Assembly (NCBI RefSeq): GCF_030732845.1
Contig: NZ_JASHKA010000008.1
Location: forward strand, 186,001 to 250,000
Source of the DNA: Roseibium sp. MMSF_3544
GTDB taxonomy: Bacteria > Pseudomonadota > Alphaproteobacteria > Rhizobiales > Stappiaceae
DNA length: 64,000 nucleotides
Direction: 5' to 3'
Within the stretch, counting starts at the first letter, position 1; each line of letters starts with the position of its first letter. The notes under the pieces were generated by a model. The model was not told the DNA's origin. It saw nothing but the letters and a program-made list of their open reading frames with translations, and ran no database searches. The translations under genes were made by a program, and so were the position numbers. Positions 35,060-44,317 of this stretch are shown here, piece by piece.

Positions 35060-37705
35060 CTATTGCAATGTTCTATCGATGATATCGCGGCTGTCTCTTG
35101 ACAGATGTTCGTATGACGAGATCTTCAAAAGTGCGGACTCTGCATGTGCACAACGTCGCTGTTCCAGCGCTCGCCAGGAGCGGAAACTGGTCAGGAGCCG
35201 GGACGCGACTTGCGGATTGCGTTTGTCGATCTCCAGAACTGATTCGGCGATGAGCTCGAATCCTTCGCCGTCGGGACGGGCGAACTGGGTCGGATTGCCA
35301 GTTGCGAAGGATTGCAGCAGCGAGCGAACCCGGTTCGGGTTGGTCGCGTCATAAAGCGGATGGGCCATCAGCGATCTGACGCGCGCAAGGGTATTATCGC
35401 CCGGTGCGGTTGCCTGGGTCATGAACCATTTGTCCATCGCCAGCGAATTCTTGTGGTGACGCAATCGGTAGCTTTCGAGTGCGTCGTCTTCCTTCACCAT
35501 GTGATCGTGCACCAGCAGGGTGAGACTGGCCAGTCGATCCGTCATGTTATCGGCTGCCTCGAACCTGTCCCAGACGAGTCCGGCCGCGTCCGGGTTGCCG
35601 GAGACTGCGAAGTAGTAGAGCGCTCTGTTGGAAAGGGCGCGTTTACCTGCCGTTTCAGCGTCCGGAGAATACTGTCCCTTCGGAGCGAAAGCGCGAGCCG
35701 TTTCGACAAGGCCCTGTGCGTGCCGCCCGGCAATCGCCGCGCGCAACCGCCTGCGGGCACCGTGAATGGCGTCCGGGTCGACGTTCTTGCCGATTTCCTG
35801 AGCAACATCAGCTTCGCTCGGCAGGGTAAGAGCAAGGGCCTTCAGCGCCGGATCAAGCGAATGGTCCTGCAAAACCGCGCCGAAGACATCAACAACACCG
35901 TCATCCGGATCACCGGCAGTGTTGCTGCGCACGAGTTCTGTCAACCGGACAAGATCCTGCATGGCGAGCGACTGCACTGCCTGCCAGCGGTTGAAAGGAT
36001 CTTTGTCATGTGCAGCAAGGAAGCGCAGTTCGTCCGCGCTCAGGCTTTGGTCAAGCCGGACAGGAGCCGAAAACCCGCGCAGGAGCGACAGGACCGGCGG
36101 TGCGGAAATGCCGGAGAACGTCACTTCCTGCCGCGTCTCCTTCAGAAGCAGAACATCGCCGGAAACCGCAATCCCGTCGGCACTGCCGGTATCGAGGTCG
36201 TTTCCGTCCGGCCCAATCAGTCCGAAGCGAAGCGGAATGACAGCAGGTTTGCTAGTTTTTTGTCCCGGAACCGGTGGGATCTCTTGAGACAGGACGATCG
36301 AAAACGTCTGCTTTTGGGCATTGTGTCGCGTCTTGACAGAGATTACCGGTGTGCCGGCCTGCTCATACCAGAGGGCGAACTGGCCGAGATCCTCGCCGGC
36401 AGCGTCTTCGAAGCATTGCAGAAAGGCTTCGATCGTCGTTGCCTCGCCGTCATGGCGTTCGAAATAAAGATCGATGCCGGCCCGGAAGCCGTCATCACTC
36501 AGAACCGTCTTGAGCATGCGCACGACTTCTGCGCCTTTTTCGTAGACGGTCGCCGTATAGAAGTTGTTGATTTCGTGGTAGACGCGCGGCCGCACTGGGT
36601 GGGCGAGGGGGCCTGCGTCTTCTGGAAACTGGTGGGATTTCAGAAGTCTGACGTCAGTGATGCGCTTGACGGGCCGGGAGCGCATGTCGGATGTGAATTC
36701 CTGGTCCCGGAAAACGGTCAGGCCTTCCTTGAGGCAAAGCTGAAACCAGTCCCGGCAGGTGATGCGGTTTCCGGTCCAGTTATGGAAATACTCGTGCGCG
36801 ATCACAGCTTCGATATTGGCATAGTCCTGATCTGTTGCCGTTTCCGGATCAGCCAGAACATATTTGTCATTGAAGATGTTGAGGCCCTTGTTCTCCATGG
36901 CCCCCATGTTGAAATCGGACACGGCAACGATATTGAAGACATCGAGGTCATATTCGCGCCCGAAGACCTCTTCATCCCAGCGCATGGATCGCTTTAGCGA
37001 GTCCATTGCCCACCCGCACAGGCTTTCATTGCCGTGCTCGACGTAAATGTTGAGCGCGACGTCATTGCCTGAGGCTGTCGTAAACTGGTCGGACGCCTTC
37101 GCCAGATCGCCGGCGACCAGCGCGAAAAGGTAAGACGGTTTCGGATGCGGGTCGTGCCAGACGGCAAAGTGCCTGTCCGTGCCGTCAACCTTTCCGGTTT
37201 CAACGAGATTGCCATTCGCCAGAAGCACCGGGCAGCCGGCGACTTGCGCTTCGACGCGCGTGGTATAAACCGCGAGAACGTCGGGACGGTCCAGGAAATA
37301 GGTGATGCGGCGAAACCCCTCGGCCTCGCATTGCGTGCAATACGTGCCGGAGGACCGATAGAGACCCATCAGTTTGGTGTTGCTGTCCGGATTGATCCGC
37401 GTAGTGATCGTGAGGTTAAACGTTTCCGCCGGAGGCGCATGCACCTCCAGCCTGTCCGGGCCGGCATCATACTGATCTTTCGCGAGGTCTTCACCGTTCA
37501 GCTTTACGGCGCTAAGGCTCAGTTCATCGCCGTCCAGAACGAGCGGAGTGGCAGCTTTCGTACCGTCTTGCCGCAAAAGAGAGAGGGTTGCCGTGACAAG
37601 CGTCTCTTCGGGGTCGAGTTGAATATTCAGATGGACCTTGTCGATGCGATATGCTGGCGGTTGATAGTCTTCCAGCCGGATGGCCGGCGCCGTTTCGGAA
37701 CGCAT
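35060..37705 (-). CDS. pepN: aminopeptidase N (M1 family)
   Basis: This 881-residue zinc aminopeptidase has GAMEN (about 268-272) for substrate N-terminus recognition and the zinc motif HEYFH (304-308) with the downstream Glu. The C-terminal helical region is long, and the length fits the bacterial PepN type (about 880). The ATG at 37705 is chosen because the frame extends to 38389 with poor sequence that belongs to the opposite-strand gene. It cleaves N-terminal residues from peptides in the cytoplasm. It lies 157 bases downstream of the pleC start, on the same strand. Confidence 0.93.
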   Translation of the reverse strand: MRSETAPAIRLEDYQPPAYRIDKVHLNIQLDPEETLVTATLSLLRQDGTKAATPLVLDGDELSLSAVKLNGEDLAKDQYDAGPDRLEVHAPPAETFNLTITTRINPDSNTKLMGLYRSSGTYCTQCEAEGFRRITYFLDRPDVLAVYTTRVEAQVAGCPVLLANGNLVETGKVDGTDRHFAVWHDPHPKPSYLFALVAGDLAKASDQFTTASGNDVALNIYVEHGNESLCGWAMDSLKRSMRWDEEVFGREYDLDVFNIVAVSDFNMGAMENKGLNIFNDKYVLADPETATDQDYANIEAVIAHEYFHNWTGNRITCRDWFQLCLKEGLTVFRDQEFTSDMRSRPVKRITDVRLLKSHQFPEDAGPLAHPVRPRVYHEINNFYTATVYEKGAEVVRMLKTVLSDDGFRAGIDLYFERHDGEATTIEAFLQCFEDAAGEDLGQFALWYEQAGTPVISVKTRHNAQKQTFSIVLSQEIPPVPGQKTSKPAVIPLRFGLIGPDGNDLDTGSADGIAVSGDVLLLKETRQEVTFSGISAPPVLSLLRGFSAPVRLDQSLSADELRFLAAHDKDPFNRWQAVQSLAMQDLVRLTELVRSNTAGDPDDGVVDVFGAVLQDHSLDPALKALALTLPSEADVAQEIGKNVDPDAIHGARRRLRAAIAGRHAQGLVETARAFAPKGQYSPDAETAGKRALSNRALYYFAVSGNPDAAGLVWDRFEAADNMTDRLASLTLLVHDHMVKEDDALESYRLRHHKNSLAMDKWFMTQATAPGDNTLARVRSLMAHPLYDATNPNRVRSLLQSFATGNPTQFARPDGEGFELIAESVLEIDKRNPQVASRLLTSFRSWRALEQRRCAHAESALLKISSYEHLSRDSRDIIDRTLQ

Positions 37706-37918
37706 CGAGGTCTCCCAAAGGATTGTCCAGTAATTCAGCCGGGCAGGGTAGTTGTCCCTTCTCCCGGCTAACGCGTTACCATGATTGGCGAATGTGGCAA
37801 AGTCCTGTTTCGGCAACCTGTCCACGTGCCGATTTATCGACAAATGCAACGGCATGTTTTGACCTTGCAGCGGCCTTTGACTATGTGAGGGGCGTCTTGA
37901 GTCACAGGGAAATGTTGA

Positions 37919-38416
37919 ATGAGCCGTCTGGACAGTTTTATCCGCCGCATGACATCGCAGAAAATCCTGCTGGAACATCTCGTCGACAAGGTGAACGCCG
38001 TTGAAGGGCCGGTTCTGGAACTCGGACTTGGAAACGGCCGGACCTACGATCACCTTCGCGAAATCTACCCGAACAAGGAGATTTTCGTATTCGATTTCGC
38101 CATGGAATGTCATCCGAGCTGCGCACCGGACGCCGACCACATGATCCTGGGAGACATTCGCGACACGCTGGCCTTCTGCGGACCACGCGTTGGGGCGTTG
38201 GCCTCGTTTGCGCATATCGACATCGGGTCCGCAGATCCCACGAACGATTTGGCCATCGTCAACTGGTTGGCGCCCTTGATCAATCAGCGCATGGCCGTTG
38301 GCGGCTACATTCTGACGGCGCTGCAACTCGATTTGCCGAACTTCGAGGTTCTGGAGAAGCCGGACGGGATCCATCCAGGCCGTTATCATGTCTATCGAAA
38401 GACGTCTGAAGCCTGA
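37919..38416 (+). CDS. SAM-dependent methyltransferase-like protein
   Basis: This 165-residue protein has the SAM-binding glycine loop VLELGLGNGRTYDHLRE (about 32-48) and the following acidic strand (IFVFDFAM). The short C-terminal part resembles the class I methyltransferase group found beside pepN in rhizobia (Methyltransf_17-type). No substrate is apparent. It is divergent from pepN (213-base gap) and 26 bases before the CoA-transferase gene, so it probably belongs to the same transcript. Confidence 0.65.
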   Translation: MSRLDSFIRRMTSQKILLEHLVDKVNAVEGPVLELGLGNGRTYDHLREIYPNKEIFVFDFAMECHPSCAPDADHMILGDIRDTLAFCGPRVGALASFAHIDIGSADPTNDLAIVNWLAPLINQRMAVGGYILTALQLDLPNFEVLEKPDGIHPGRYHVYRKTSEA

Positions 38417-38442
38417 CTTTCAACAATTCCGGGAAATCGAAC

Positions 38443-39633
38443 ATGTCTGCGCCGCTTGAAGGCATAAAGGTCGTTGAACTTGCGCGCATTCTGGCAGGTC
38501 CCTGGACCGGTCAGACCCTGGCGGATCTTGGTGCCGATGTCATCAAGGTGGAAAGCCTTCAGGGCGACGACACCAGGGGCTGGGGTCCTCCCTTTGTCAA
38601 GGACGAGGCGGGCAACGACCGTGACGCTGCTTATTTCCACGCCTGCAACCGCGGCAAGCGCTCGATCGTGGCGGATTTCCGCACCGAGGAAGGGCAGGAA
38701 ATCGTACGCCGTTTGGTGGCCGATGCGGACATTCTGATTGAAAATTTCAAAGTGGGTGGTCTCGCGAAATACGGTCTCGATTATGACAGCTTGAAAGAGG
38801 TCAATCCTAAGCTGATCTACTGCTCCATTACGGGTTTCGGTCAGGAAGGCCCTTATGCGCATCGTGCCGGATACGACTTCATGATCCAGGGCATGGGGGG
38901 CATTATGGACCTCACGGGCGAACCCGGCGGTGATCCGCAGAAAATCGGTGTTGCCTTTGCCGATATCTTTACCGGTCTTTACGGTGTCGTCGGTGTGCTG
39001 GCCGCTTTGCGGCGCCGCGATATGACCGGCGAAGGCGAATGGATCGACATGGCCTTGCTTGACGCCCAGGTCGGGGTTCTTGCCAATCAGGCGCTCAACT
39101 ACTTCGTGTCCGGCCGGGCACCGAAACGGCTTGGCAATGCACATCCGAATATCGTGCCCTATCAGGTGTTTCCAACCATCGACGGTCATCTGATCATCGC
39201 GGTGGGAAATGACGGCCAGTTTGAGCGCCTGTGTGCCGTGTTGCATCTGCCGGAACTCGCAAAACAACCGGAATATGCCACCAATGCCGGCCGGGTGGCG
39301 GCCAGAGAAGATCTGATCCCGCTTCTAGTTGCGGAGACGTCAAAATGGACACGCGACGACCTCCTGTCTGCTCTTGAAAGCGAAGGCGTGCCCGCTGGTC
39401 CGATCAATTCGGTCGAGGACGTGTTCGACGACACTCAGGTCAAACACAGAGAGCTCAAGGTCGAGCTTCCGGCAACCGCCACAATGGAGGGGACGGTTGC
39501 CTCCGTGCGCACGCCGATCCGTTTTCAAAACGCCGAGCTTTCGCTGGGCCGGGCCGCACCGGTTCTGGGCGAACACACGCAAGAGGTTCTGGCCGAACTT
39601 GGTCTCGGAACTGCCGGAGGCAAAGACACGTGA
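38443..39633 (+). CDS. CaiB/BaiF (class III) CoA-transferase
   Basis: This 396-residue class III CoA-transferase has the N-terminal IKVVELARILAGPWTGQTLADLGADVIKVE, the YCSITGFGQEGP region, the catalytic Asp in AGYDF, and the GLYGVVGVLAALRRRD segment. It transfers CoA between carboxylic acids, often dicarboxylic or branched acids; the substrate cannot be named. The stop overlaps the GTG of the NUDIX gene, so the two are coupled. Confidence 0.9.
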   Translation: MSAPLEGIKVVELARILAGPWTGQTLADLGADVIKVESLQGDDTRGWGPPFVKDEAGNDRDAAYFHACNRGKRSIVADFRTEEGQEIVRRLVADADILIENFKVGGLAKYGLDYDSLKEVNPKLIYCSITGFGQEGPYAHRAGYDFMIQGMGGIMDLTGEPGGDPQKIGVAFADIFTGLYGVVGVLAALRRRDMTGEGEWIDMALLDAQVGVLANQALNYFVSGRAPKRLGNAHPNIVPYQVFPTIDGHLIIAVGNDGQFERLCAVLHLPELAKQPEYATNAGRVAAREDLIPLLVAETSKWTRDDLLSALESEGVPAGPINSVEDVFDDTQVKHRELKVELPATATMEGTVASVRTPIRFQNAELSLGRAAPVLGEHTQEVLAELGLGTAGGKDT

Positions 39634-40241
39634 CCCATGGCAAACGGCTCAACAGCAGCGACTTTTTGCGGCCCATTGAAAGCCGGGTCCTCTCGGAAGA
39701 ATGGGGAACGCTCACCAGCCATCGCTTTGAGCTGCGCAGGCGGGACGGTACCTGGCAGGAACAGATACGCGAAGTTTACGTGAAGGGCAGCGGGGTTGGC
39801 TGCCTCCTCTACAATCCCGAAACCGGCTGCGTGCTCCTGACCCGCCAGTTTCGTCTGCCTGCGCTGATCGAGGGCCACGATCCCTATCTCATCGAAGCGC
39901 CCGCCGGGCTTTTGGAGGGCGCGCACCCGGAAGACCGCATGCGCGCCGAGCTGATTGAAGAGACCGGCTTTGAGGTCTCTGGCCTTGAGCACCTTTATGA
40001 TCTGTTCATGACCCCAGGGGCCGTGAACGAACGTATTTCGCTTTTCACGGGCACATACCATATGAAGGATCAGGTGGCTGACGGAGGCGGTGAGGAGCAC
40101 GAGGGAGAAGACATAGAAGTTTTGCATGTGCCGCTGAACGAAGCACTCAACATGATCAGAACCGGCGAGATTTGCGATGGTAAAACGGTCCTTCTGCTAC
40201 AGGAACTGGCGCTTCGGCAGTTGAAGGAAGCCGGCGAATAA
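39630..40241 (+). CDS. nudK: NUDIX hydrolase, NudK-like
   Basis: This 203-residue NUDIX protein has its signature helix within AGLLEGAHPEDRMRAELIEETGF. This departs from the canonical box in the same way as E. coli NudK (AGLLD...EEAIEETG-like), a GDP-mannose pyrophosphatase. It probably hydrolyses GDP-mannose or a related nucleotide-sugar. GTG start at 39630, overlapping the CoA-transferase TGA. The name is by resemblance only. Confidence 0.7.
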   Translation: MTHGKRLNSSDFLRPIESRVLSEEWGTLTSHRFELRRRDGTWQEQIREVYVKGSGVGCLLYNPETGCVLLTRQFRLPALIEGHDPYLIEAPAGLLEGAHPEDRMRAELIEETGFEVSGLEHLYDLFMTPGAVNERISLFTGTYHMKDQVADGGGEEHEGEDIEVLHVPLNEALNMIRTGEICDGKTVLLLQELALRQLKEAGE

Positions 40242-40347
40242 CCGCGACGGGAAGCACTTTCAAAGGCGATGCAGGCGCGGCCGCCTTAATTTGACGAAAA
40301 CAATCAGTCAGATAAGCTGTGCGCACGAGCAAAGGACCTTGCCGCTG

Positions 40348-42228
40348 ATGGCAGAAAAGAAGCGAAACGGCCGCCGGATCAAGCTGCCCCTGACATCAGT
40401 CGTCGGGATCGGCTTCGGCGCCTTTGTCGCCCTTGCCATCGGTCTCGTCCTGAGTCTGTCCGTCAGCGCGAATTTCAGCAACACATTCTCGCTACTCAAC
40501 GACAAGACCATCCTCAGCACAGACGCACTGGAAGCGCAGCTTCGCACGCATTTCAATTCGGTCGAAAACGCAGTCGTTGGCCTTCAGCCCTATTTCAATG
40601 ACGGCACGATCGGCTTCGAGGACCCGGAGCGGACGCTTGAAGATCTTTCGATTGCGCTGAAATCGAACAGCGACATCACAACCCTAGCCGCAACGGCGAA
40701 AGATGGACGACGCCTGGGGGTCTACCGGGCACCGTCCGGCAAATTGTGGCGCATCGAAAGGGATGTGCCGCCTCCTGGTATGAAGGAGGAAAAGCTTCCG
40801 TCACTCGACCAGAACAGTTCGCCCACCTGGGGACCGCTCGTTGAGCACGAGGTTGGTTTGTTCGCGAACGTTTCCGTTCCGCTTGTTCGGGACGGTGAAT
40901 TCATCGGTATGCTGACGGCTGCCAGTTCCATGAAGGATCTGTCTCACATCGTCTCAAGCCAGGACGAGGGCTTCGAAAACACCGTATTCATTCTGTCCGG
41001 TGACGGTCGTGTCATCATGCACACCGATGCGTCTCAGCTTCAAACGGGTGGCAGCATCAAGGACAACCTGCCGGGCACCTGGCACAATATTGGCGATCCG
41101 GTTCTTGAGGCGATGGTGAACGAGGAACCCCTGGACGAATTCCAAAGGGCTGCCGAGCTGGGGATCGAAGTGTCCTTCGTGGAAGCGAACAATGATGAAT
41201 ACATCATTATGAAGGCTGAGCTGGACGGTTTCAGCGACCAGCCCTGGACGATCGGCCAGTACTACCTCAGCGCAACAGTCTCCCGGGAAGTGCGCCGGCT
41301 TGCCGGGTCGGTGTTCGTCGGCTTCGGCGCCCTGGTCATATCGGTGCTGATTGCGTTCTGGATCGGCCGCAGGGTTGCCCGGCCTTTGCGAAATCTCGCC
41401 GTGCAATCCGAGCGCGTCGGGACGCTGTCTTTGAACGAAGTCGAACCCATGCCGCGCAGCCGGGTTGCTGAGATCGATCAGGTCGCGCTTGCCTTCAACT
41501 CCATGGTTGAAGGCCTGAAAGCCATGAACACCTATGTCCCGAGATCGCTCTTCATCAAGCTGATGCGGCTTGGAGGCGGTAAGGCGGCCGAGGCGCGGGA
41601 AGCCGAGCTGACGATCCTCTTTACCGATATTGTCGGCTTCACCGCACTTTCCGAACATTTGAGCGCCGAGGAGACTGCGCGCCTCCTGAACGACCATTTC
41701 GCGATACTTGTCGAGGCCGTCGAATGCGAGGGAGGAACCGTCGACAAGTTCCTGGGTGACGGGATGCTGGCGTTCTGGGGCGCACCGGACGAAAGGCCGG
41801 ACCATGCAGTCGCCGCTGTTCGCACCGCGCGCAGAATTGCCGCCGCACTGCATGCCTCCAATGAGCGGACGAAGAAGGAGGGCGGCCCGCAGATTTTGAC
41901 ACGTATCGGTATCCACACCGGACCGGCGGTTGTCGGCAATGTCGGCGCGCTCGACCGTTGGAACTATACGGTGGTCGGCGATACCGTGAATGCAGCCGAG
42001 CGTCTTCAGACACTTGGCAAAGAGGTGGACGGTGCGCCCGAAGTTACCATTCTGGCAAGCGCCGATACGGTGACCCAGCTTCCCGACGAGCTTCACAAGC
42101 GTCCCGTGGGCGCCCATCACCTGCGCGGCCGTTCCGGTTTGATGGAAGTCTACTGGATTGATCCCTTTCCGGCGGACACGCCCGAACAGACTTCGCAGCA
42201 GGAAGTTCCCGTGTCCGCGGCAGAGTAG
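40348..42228 (+). CDS. membrane class III adenylate cyclase
   Basis: This 626-residue protein has TM1 (about 20-42), a large extracytoplasmic sensor (dCACHE-like, about 45-325), TM2 (about 330-355), HAMP and a C-terminal class III cyclase domain. The catalytic part has the metal-binding Asp residues in ILFTDIVGFT and KFLGDGMLAFWG, the substrate-specifying Lys (VDKFLGDG) and RWNYTVVGDTVNAAERL. It makes cAMP in response to an external ligand. The ATG at 40348 is chosen; a TTG at 40291 is in frame. A CRP-type site lies 70 bases past its stop. Confidence 0.88.
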   Translation: MAEKKRNGRRIKLPLTSVVGIGFGAFVALAIGLVLSLSVSANFSNTFSLLNDKTILSTDALEAQLRTHFNSVENAVVGLQPYFNDGTIGFEDPERTLEDLSIALKSNSDITTLAATAKDGRRLGVYRAPSGKLWRIERDVPPPGMKEEKLPSLDQNSSPTWGPLVEHEVGLFANVSVPLVRDGEFIGMLTAASSMKDLSHIVSSQDEGFENTVFILSGDGRVIMHTDASQLQTGGSIKDNLPGTWHNIGDPVLEAMVNEEPLDEFQRAAELGIEVSFVEANNDEYIIMKAELDGFSDQPWTIGQYYLSATVSREVRRLAGSVFVGFGALVISVLIAFWIGRRVARPLRNLAVQSERVGTLSLNEVEPMPRSRVAEIDQVALAFNSMVEGLKAMNTYVPRSLFIKLMRLGGGKAAEAREAELTILFTDIVGFTALSEHLSAEETARLLNDHFAILVEAVECEGGTVDKFLGDGMLAFWGAPDERPDHAVAAVRTARRIAAALHASNERTKKEGGPQILTRIGIHTGPAVVGNVGALDRWNYTVVGDTVNAAERLQTLGKEVDGAPEVTILASADTVTQLPDELHKRPVGAHHLRGRSGLMEVYWIDPFPADTPEQTSQQEVPVSAAE

Positions 42229-42298
42229 CATTACAAATGCTCACACGCTTTTGTGGATCTCGCACAAGATTCTGAAAAAAAGACAGGATTCTGCCCCG

Positions 42299-42314
42299 TG
42301 TGATGCAAATCACA
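42299..42314. promoter_or_regulatory. CRP-type binding site, TGTGA-N6-TCACA
   Basis: TGTGATGCAAATCACA is a perfect match to the CRP consensus palindrome. It lies 117 bases before the GTG of the importer ATPase gene and 71 bases after the adenylate cyclase gene, in the 202-base gap. It is the strongest regulatory motif in the window and suggests cAMP-CRP control of the importer operon. Confidence 0.75.
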
Positions 42315-42430
42315 GCAATATCCGGCAGATTTCTGCATTGCTATCCATCGGCGAATTTGGTTGTCTGTTTTTTGCAACAAAAGCCTTGTAAGGCTCATGC
42401 TGACAATCCTTGCCGGGGAGGAAAAGCGCG

Positions 42431-44317
42431 GTGAATGTTCTCTCTATCGAGGGACTGACAGTCGATTTTAATACAGCGGAAGGCCGTGTGCGGGCAGTCG
42501 ACGATGTTTCTTTCGTCGTACCCGAAAACCGGACTGTCGCGCTTGTGGGCGAATCCGGGTCGGGCAAAACGGTTATTTCCCAAACAATCATGGGACTTCT
42601 GCCACAAGCTGCAGAAATTACATCCGGCAAAGTGATCCTGGCTGACCCGAATGGTGCAGAACCCCCGGTCGACATCGCCGGCCTGCAACGCAAGGGGCCG
42701 CAAATGCGGCATCTCAGGGGAAACCGCGTTGCGATCATATTTCAGGAACCAATGACGTCTCTGTCGCCGCTTCACACGATCGGCGACCAGATCGGCGAGG
42801 CGGCACTTCTCCATCGCAATGTCTCCGCTGCGGAAGCGCGCGAACTTACAAAGGAAATGCTGCGTCTCGTTCAGTTTCCCGATCCCGAGCGCGCACTCGA
42901 CACCTATCCGTTTGAACTCTCCGGTGGCCTGCGCCAGCGCGCAATGATTGCAATGGCAATGATCTGCAATCCGGCGCTGCTGATTGCGGATGAGCCGACC
43001 ACCGCGCTCGACGTCACCATCCAGGCGGAAATCCTGAAACTCATTCGGGAGGTTCAGGCCGAATTGCGCATGTCCGTGCTGATGATTACGCATGATTTCG
43101 GCGTTGTCGCCAACATGGCGGACGAGATCGCGGTCATCTACCACGGTCGGATCATGGAAAAGGGAACGGCCGAACAGCTATTCTCCAATCCCAAGCATGA
43201 GTATCTGAAGGCTCTCCTCAACGCCGTGCCGAGCTTTCACATGGACAAGGACGACCGGCTCGTCCCCATTCGTCCGATCGAATTGAAATCGGAAGACCTC
43301 ACCAGGAACAGGCCGCGCTGCGATGTTGCGCCCGGCGAGCCGTTGGTCGAGATGCGCAACGTCACCAAGCGTTTTTCGCTGCGCAAGGGCTCTTTGCTCA
43401 GCACCAAGACCAAGACGATGACGGCGCTGGACAACATCAGTTTCACCATCCGGCGTGGTGAATGCCTCGGTCTCGTCGGTGAATCCGGGTCCGGCAAGAC
43501 AACGGCCGCCAAGGCGATCCTGCGCGCAATCGATCTGGAAGGTGGCGAAGTCCTCTATAATCGCGGCAAGGGGCTTGAAAACATCGCTGAACTGAGCGGC
43601 GCCGACCTGATGGACTACCGTCGCCGGATCCAGCTCATTTTCCAGGACCCGTTTTCGTCGCTCAATCCGCGCATGACGATCAACGACACCTTGATGGAAC
43701 CGTTCGAGGTCCATGGCATCGGCACGGCGCAGGAGAGGGCGGAACGCGTCCGGAACCTGATGAGCCTTGTCGGTCTCGATCCGCGGTTCCTGCGGCGCTA
43801 TCCGCATTCGTTCTCAGGCGGTCAACGGCAACGCATCGGCATTGCCAGGGCGCTTGCGCTCAATCCGGAATTTATTCTCTGCGACGAACCGACATCCGCA
43901 CTCGACGTGTCCGTTCAAGCTCAGATCCTGAATCTCTTGCAGGATCTGAAGCGCGACCTGAATCTGACCTATCTGTTCGTCAGCCATAACCTTGCCGTGG
44001 TAGACTATGTCGCCGACCGGATTGCGGTCATGTGCCGCGGACGTCTGGTAGAACTTGGTGAAACGCGAACGGTCGTCGCCAATCCGCTTCACCCTTATAC
44101 GAAGGCACTGTTGTCCGCAGTGCCGGAGCCGGATCTGTCAACTCCGCTGGATTTTGCAGCGCTTGATGCCAACAGGGCATCCGAGCCGCATCTCTGGCCA
44201 GAACCATTCCGGATCACCGATGACACGGAACCGTCGCTGGTGGAAATGGAACCGGATCACTTTGTCTGCGCACCCGGACTGAAGAACTCCGGGGCACTTG
44301 AGGGGACTGCTGCATGA
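42431..44317 (+). CDS. dual ABC ATPase of a peptide-type importer
   Basis: This 628-residue protein carries two complete ABC ATPase domains in one chain: first half Walker [13 protein letters not shown] (about 37-48) and Walker [10 protein letters not shown]; second half Walker [13 protein letters not shown] and signature [15 protein letters not shown], with DEPTSALD. This is the YejF/GsiA-type fused motor. The GTG at 42431 follows GGGGAGG; the frame could start further up at a TTG. It is the first gene of an operon that continues through the binding protein, an O-methyltransferase and two permeases. The last base of its stop overlaps the ATG of the next gene. Confidence 0.9.
   Translation: MNVLSIEGLTVDFNTAEGRVRAVDDVSFVVPENRTVALVGESGSGKTVISQTIMGLLPQAAEITSGKVILADPNGAEPPVDIAGLQRKGPQMRHLRGNRVAIIFQEPMTSLSPLHTIGDQIGEAALLHRNVSAAEARELTKEMLRLVQFPDPERALDTYPFELSGGLRQRAMIAMAMICNPALLIADEPTTALDVTIQAEILKLIREVQAELRMSVLMITHDFGVVANMADEIAVIYHGRIMEKGTAEQLFSNPKHEYLKALLNAVPSFHMDKDDRLVPIRPIELKSEDLTRNRPRCDVAPGEPLVEMRNVTKRFSLRKGSLLSTKTKTMTALDNISFTIRRGECLGLVGESGSGKTTAAKAILRAIDLEGGEVLYNRGKGLENIAELSGADLMDYRRRIQLIFQDPFSSLNPRMTINDTLMEPFEVHGIGTAQERAERVRNLMSLVGLDPRFLRRYPHSFSGGQRQRIGIARALALNPEFILCDEPTSALDVSVQAQILNLLQDLKRDLNLTYLFVSHNLAVVDYVADRIAVMCRGRLVELGETRTVVANPLHPYTKALLSAVPEPDLSTPLDFAALDANRASEPHLWPEPFRITDDTEPSLVEMEPDHFVCAPGLKNSGALEGTAA

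Noticed and set aside
35312-36997. 561-residue plus-strand open frame within pepN
   Set aside because: It is antisense to pepN, which has full M1 motifs; the frame has no recognisable domain.
40954-42231. 425-residue minus-strand open frame over the adenylate cyclase
   Set aside because: It is antisense to a well-supported cyclase and has no domain.
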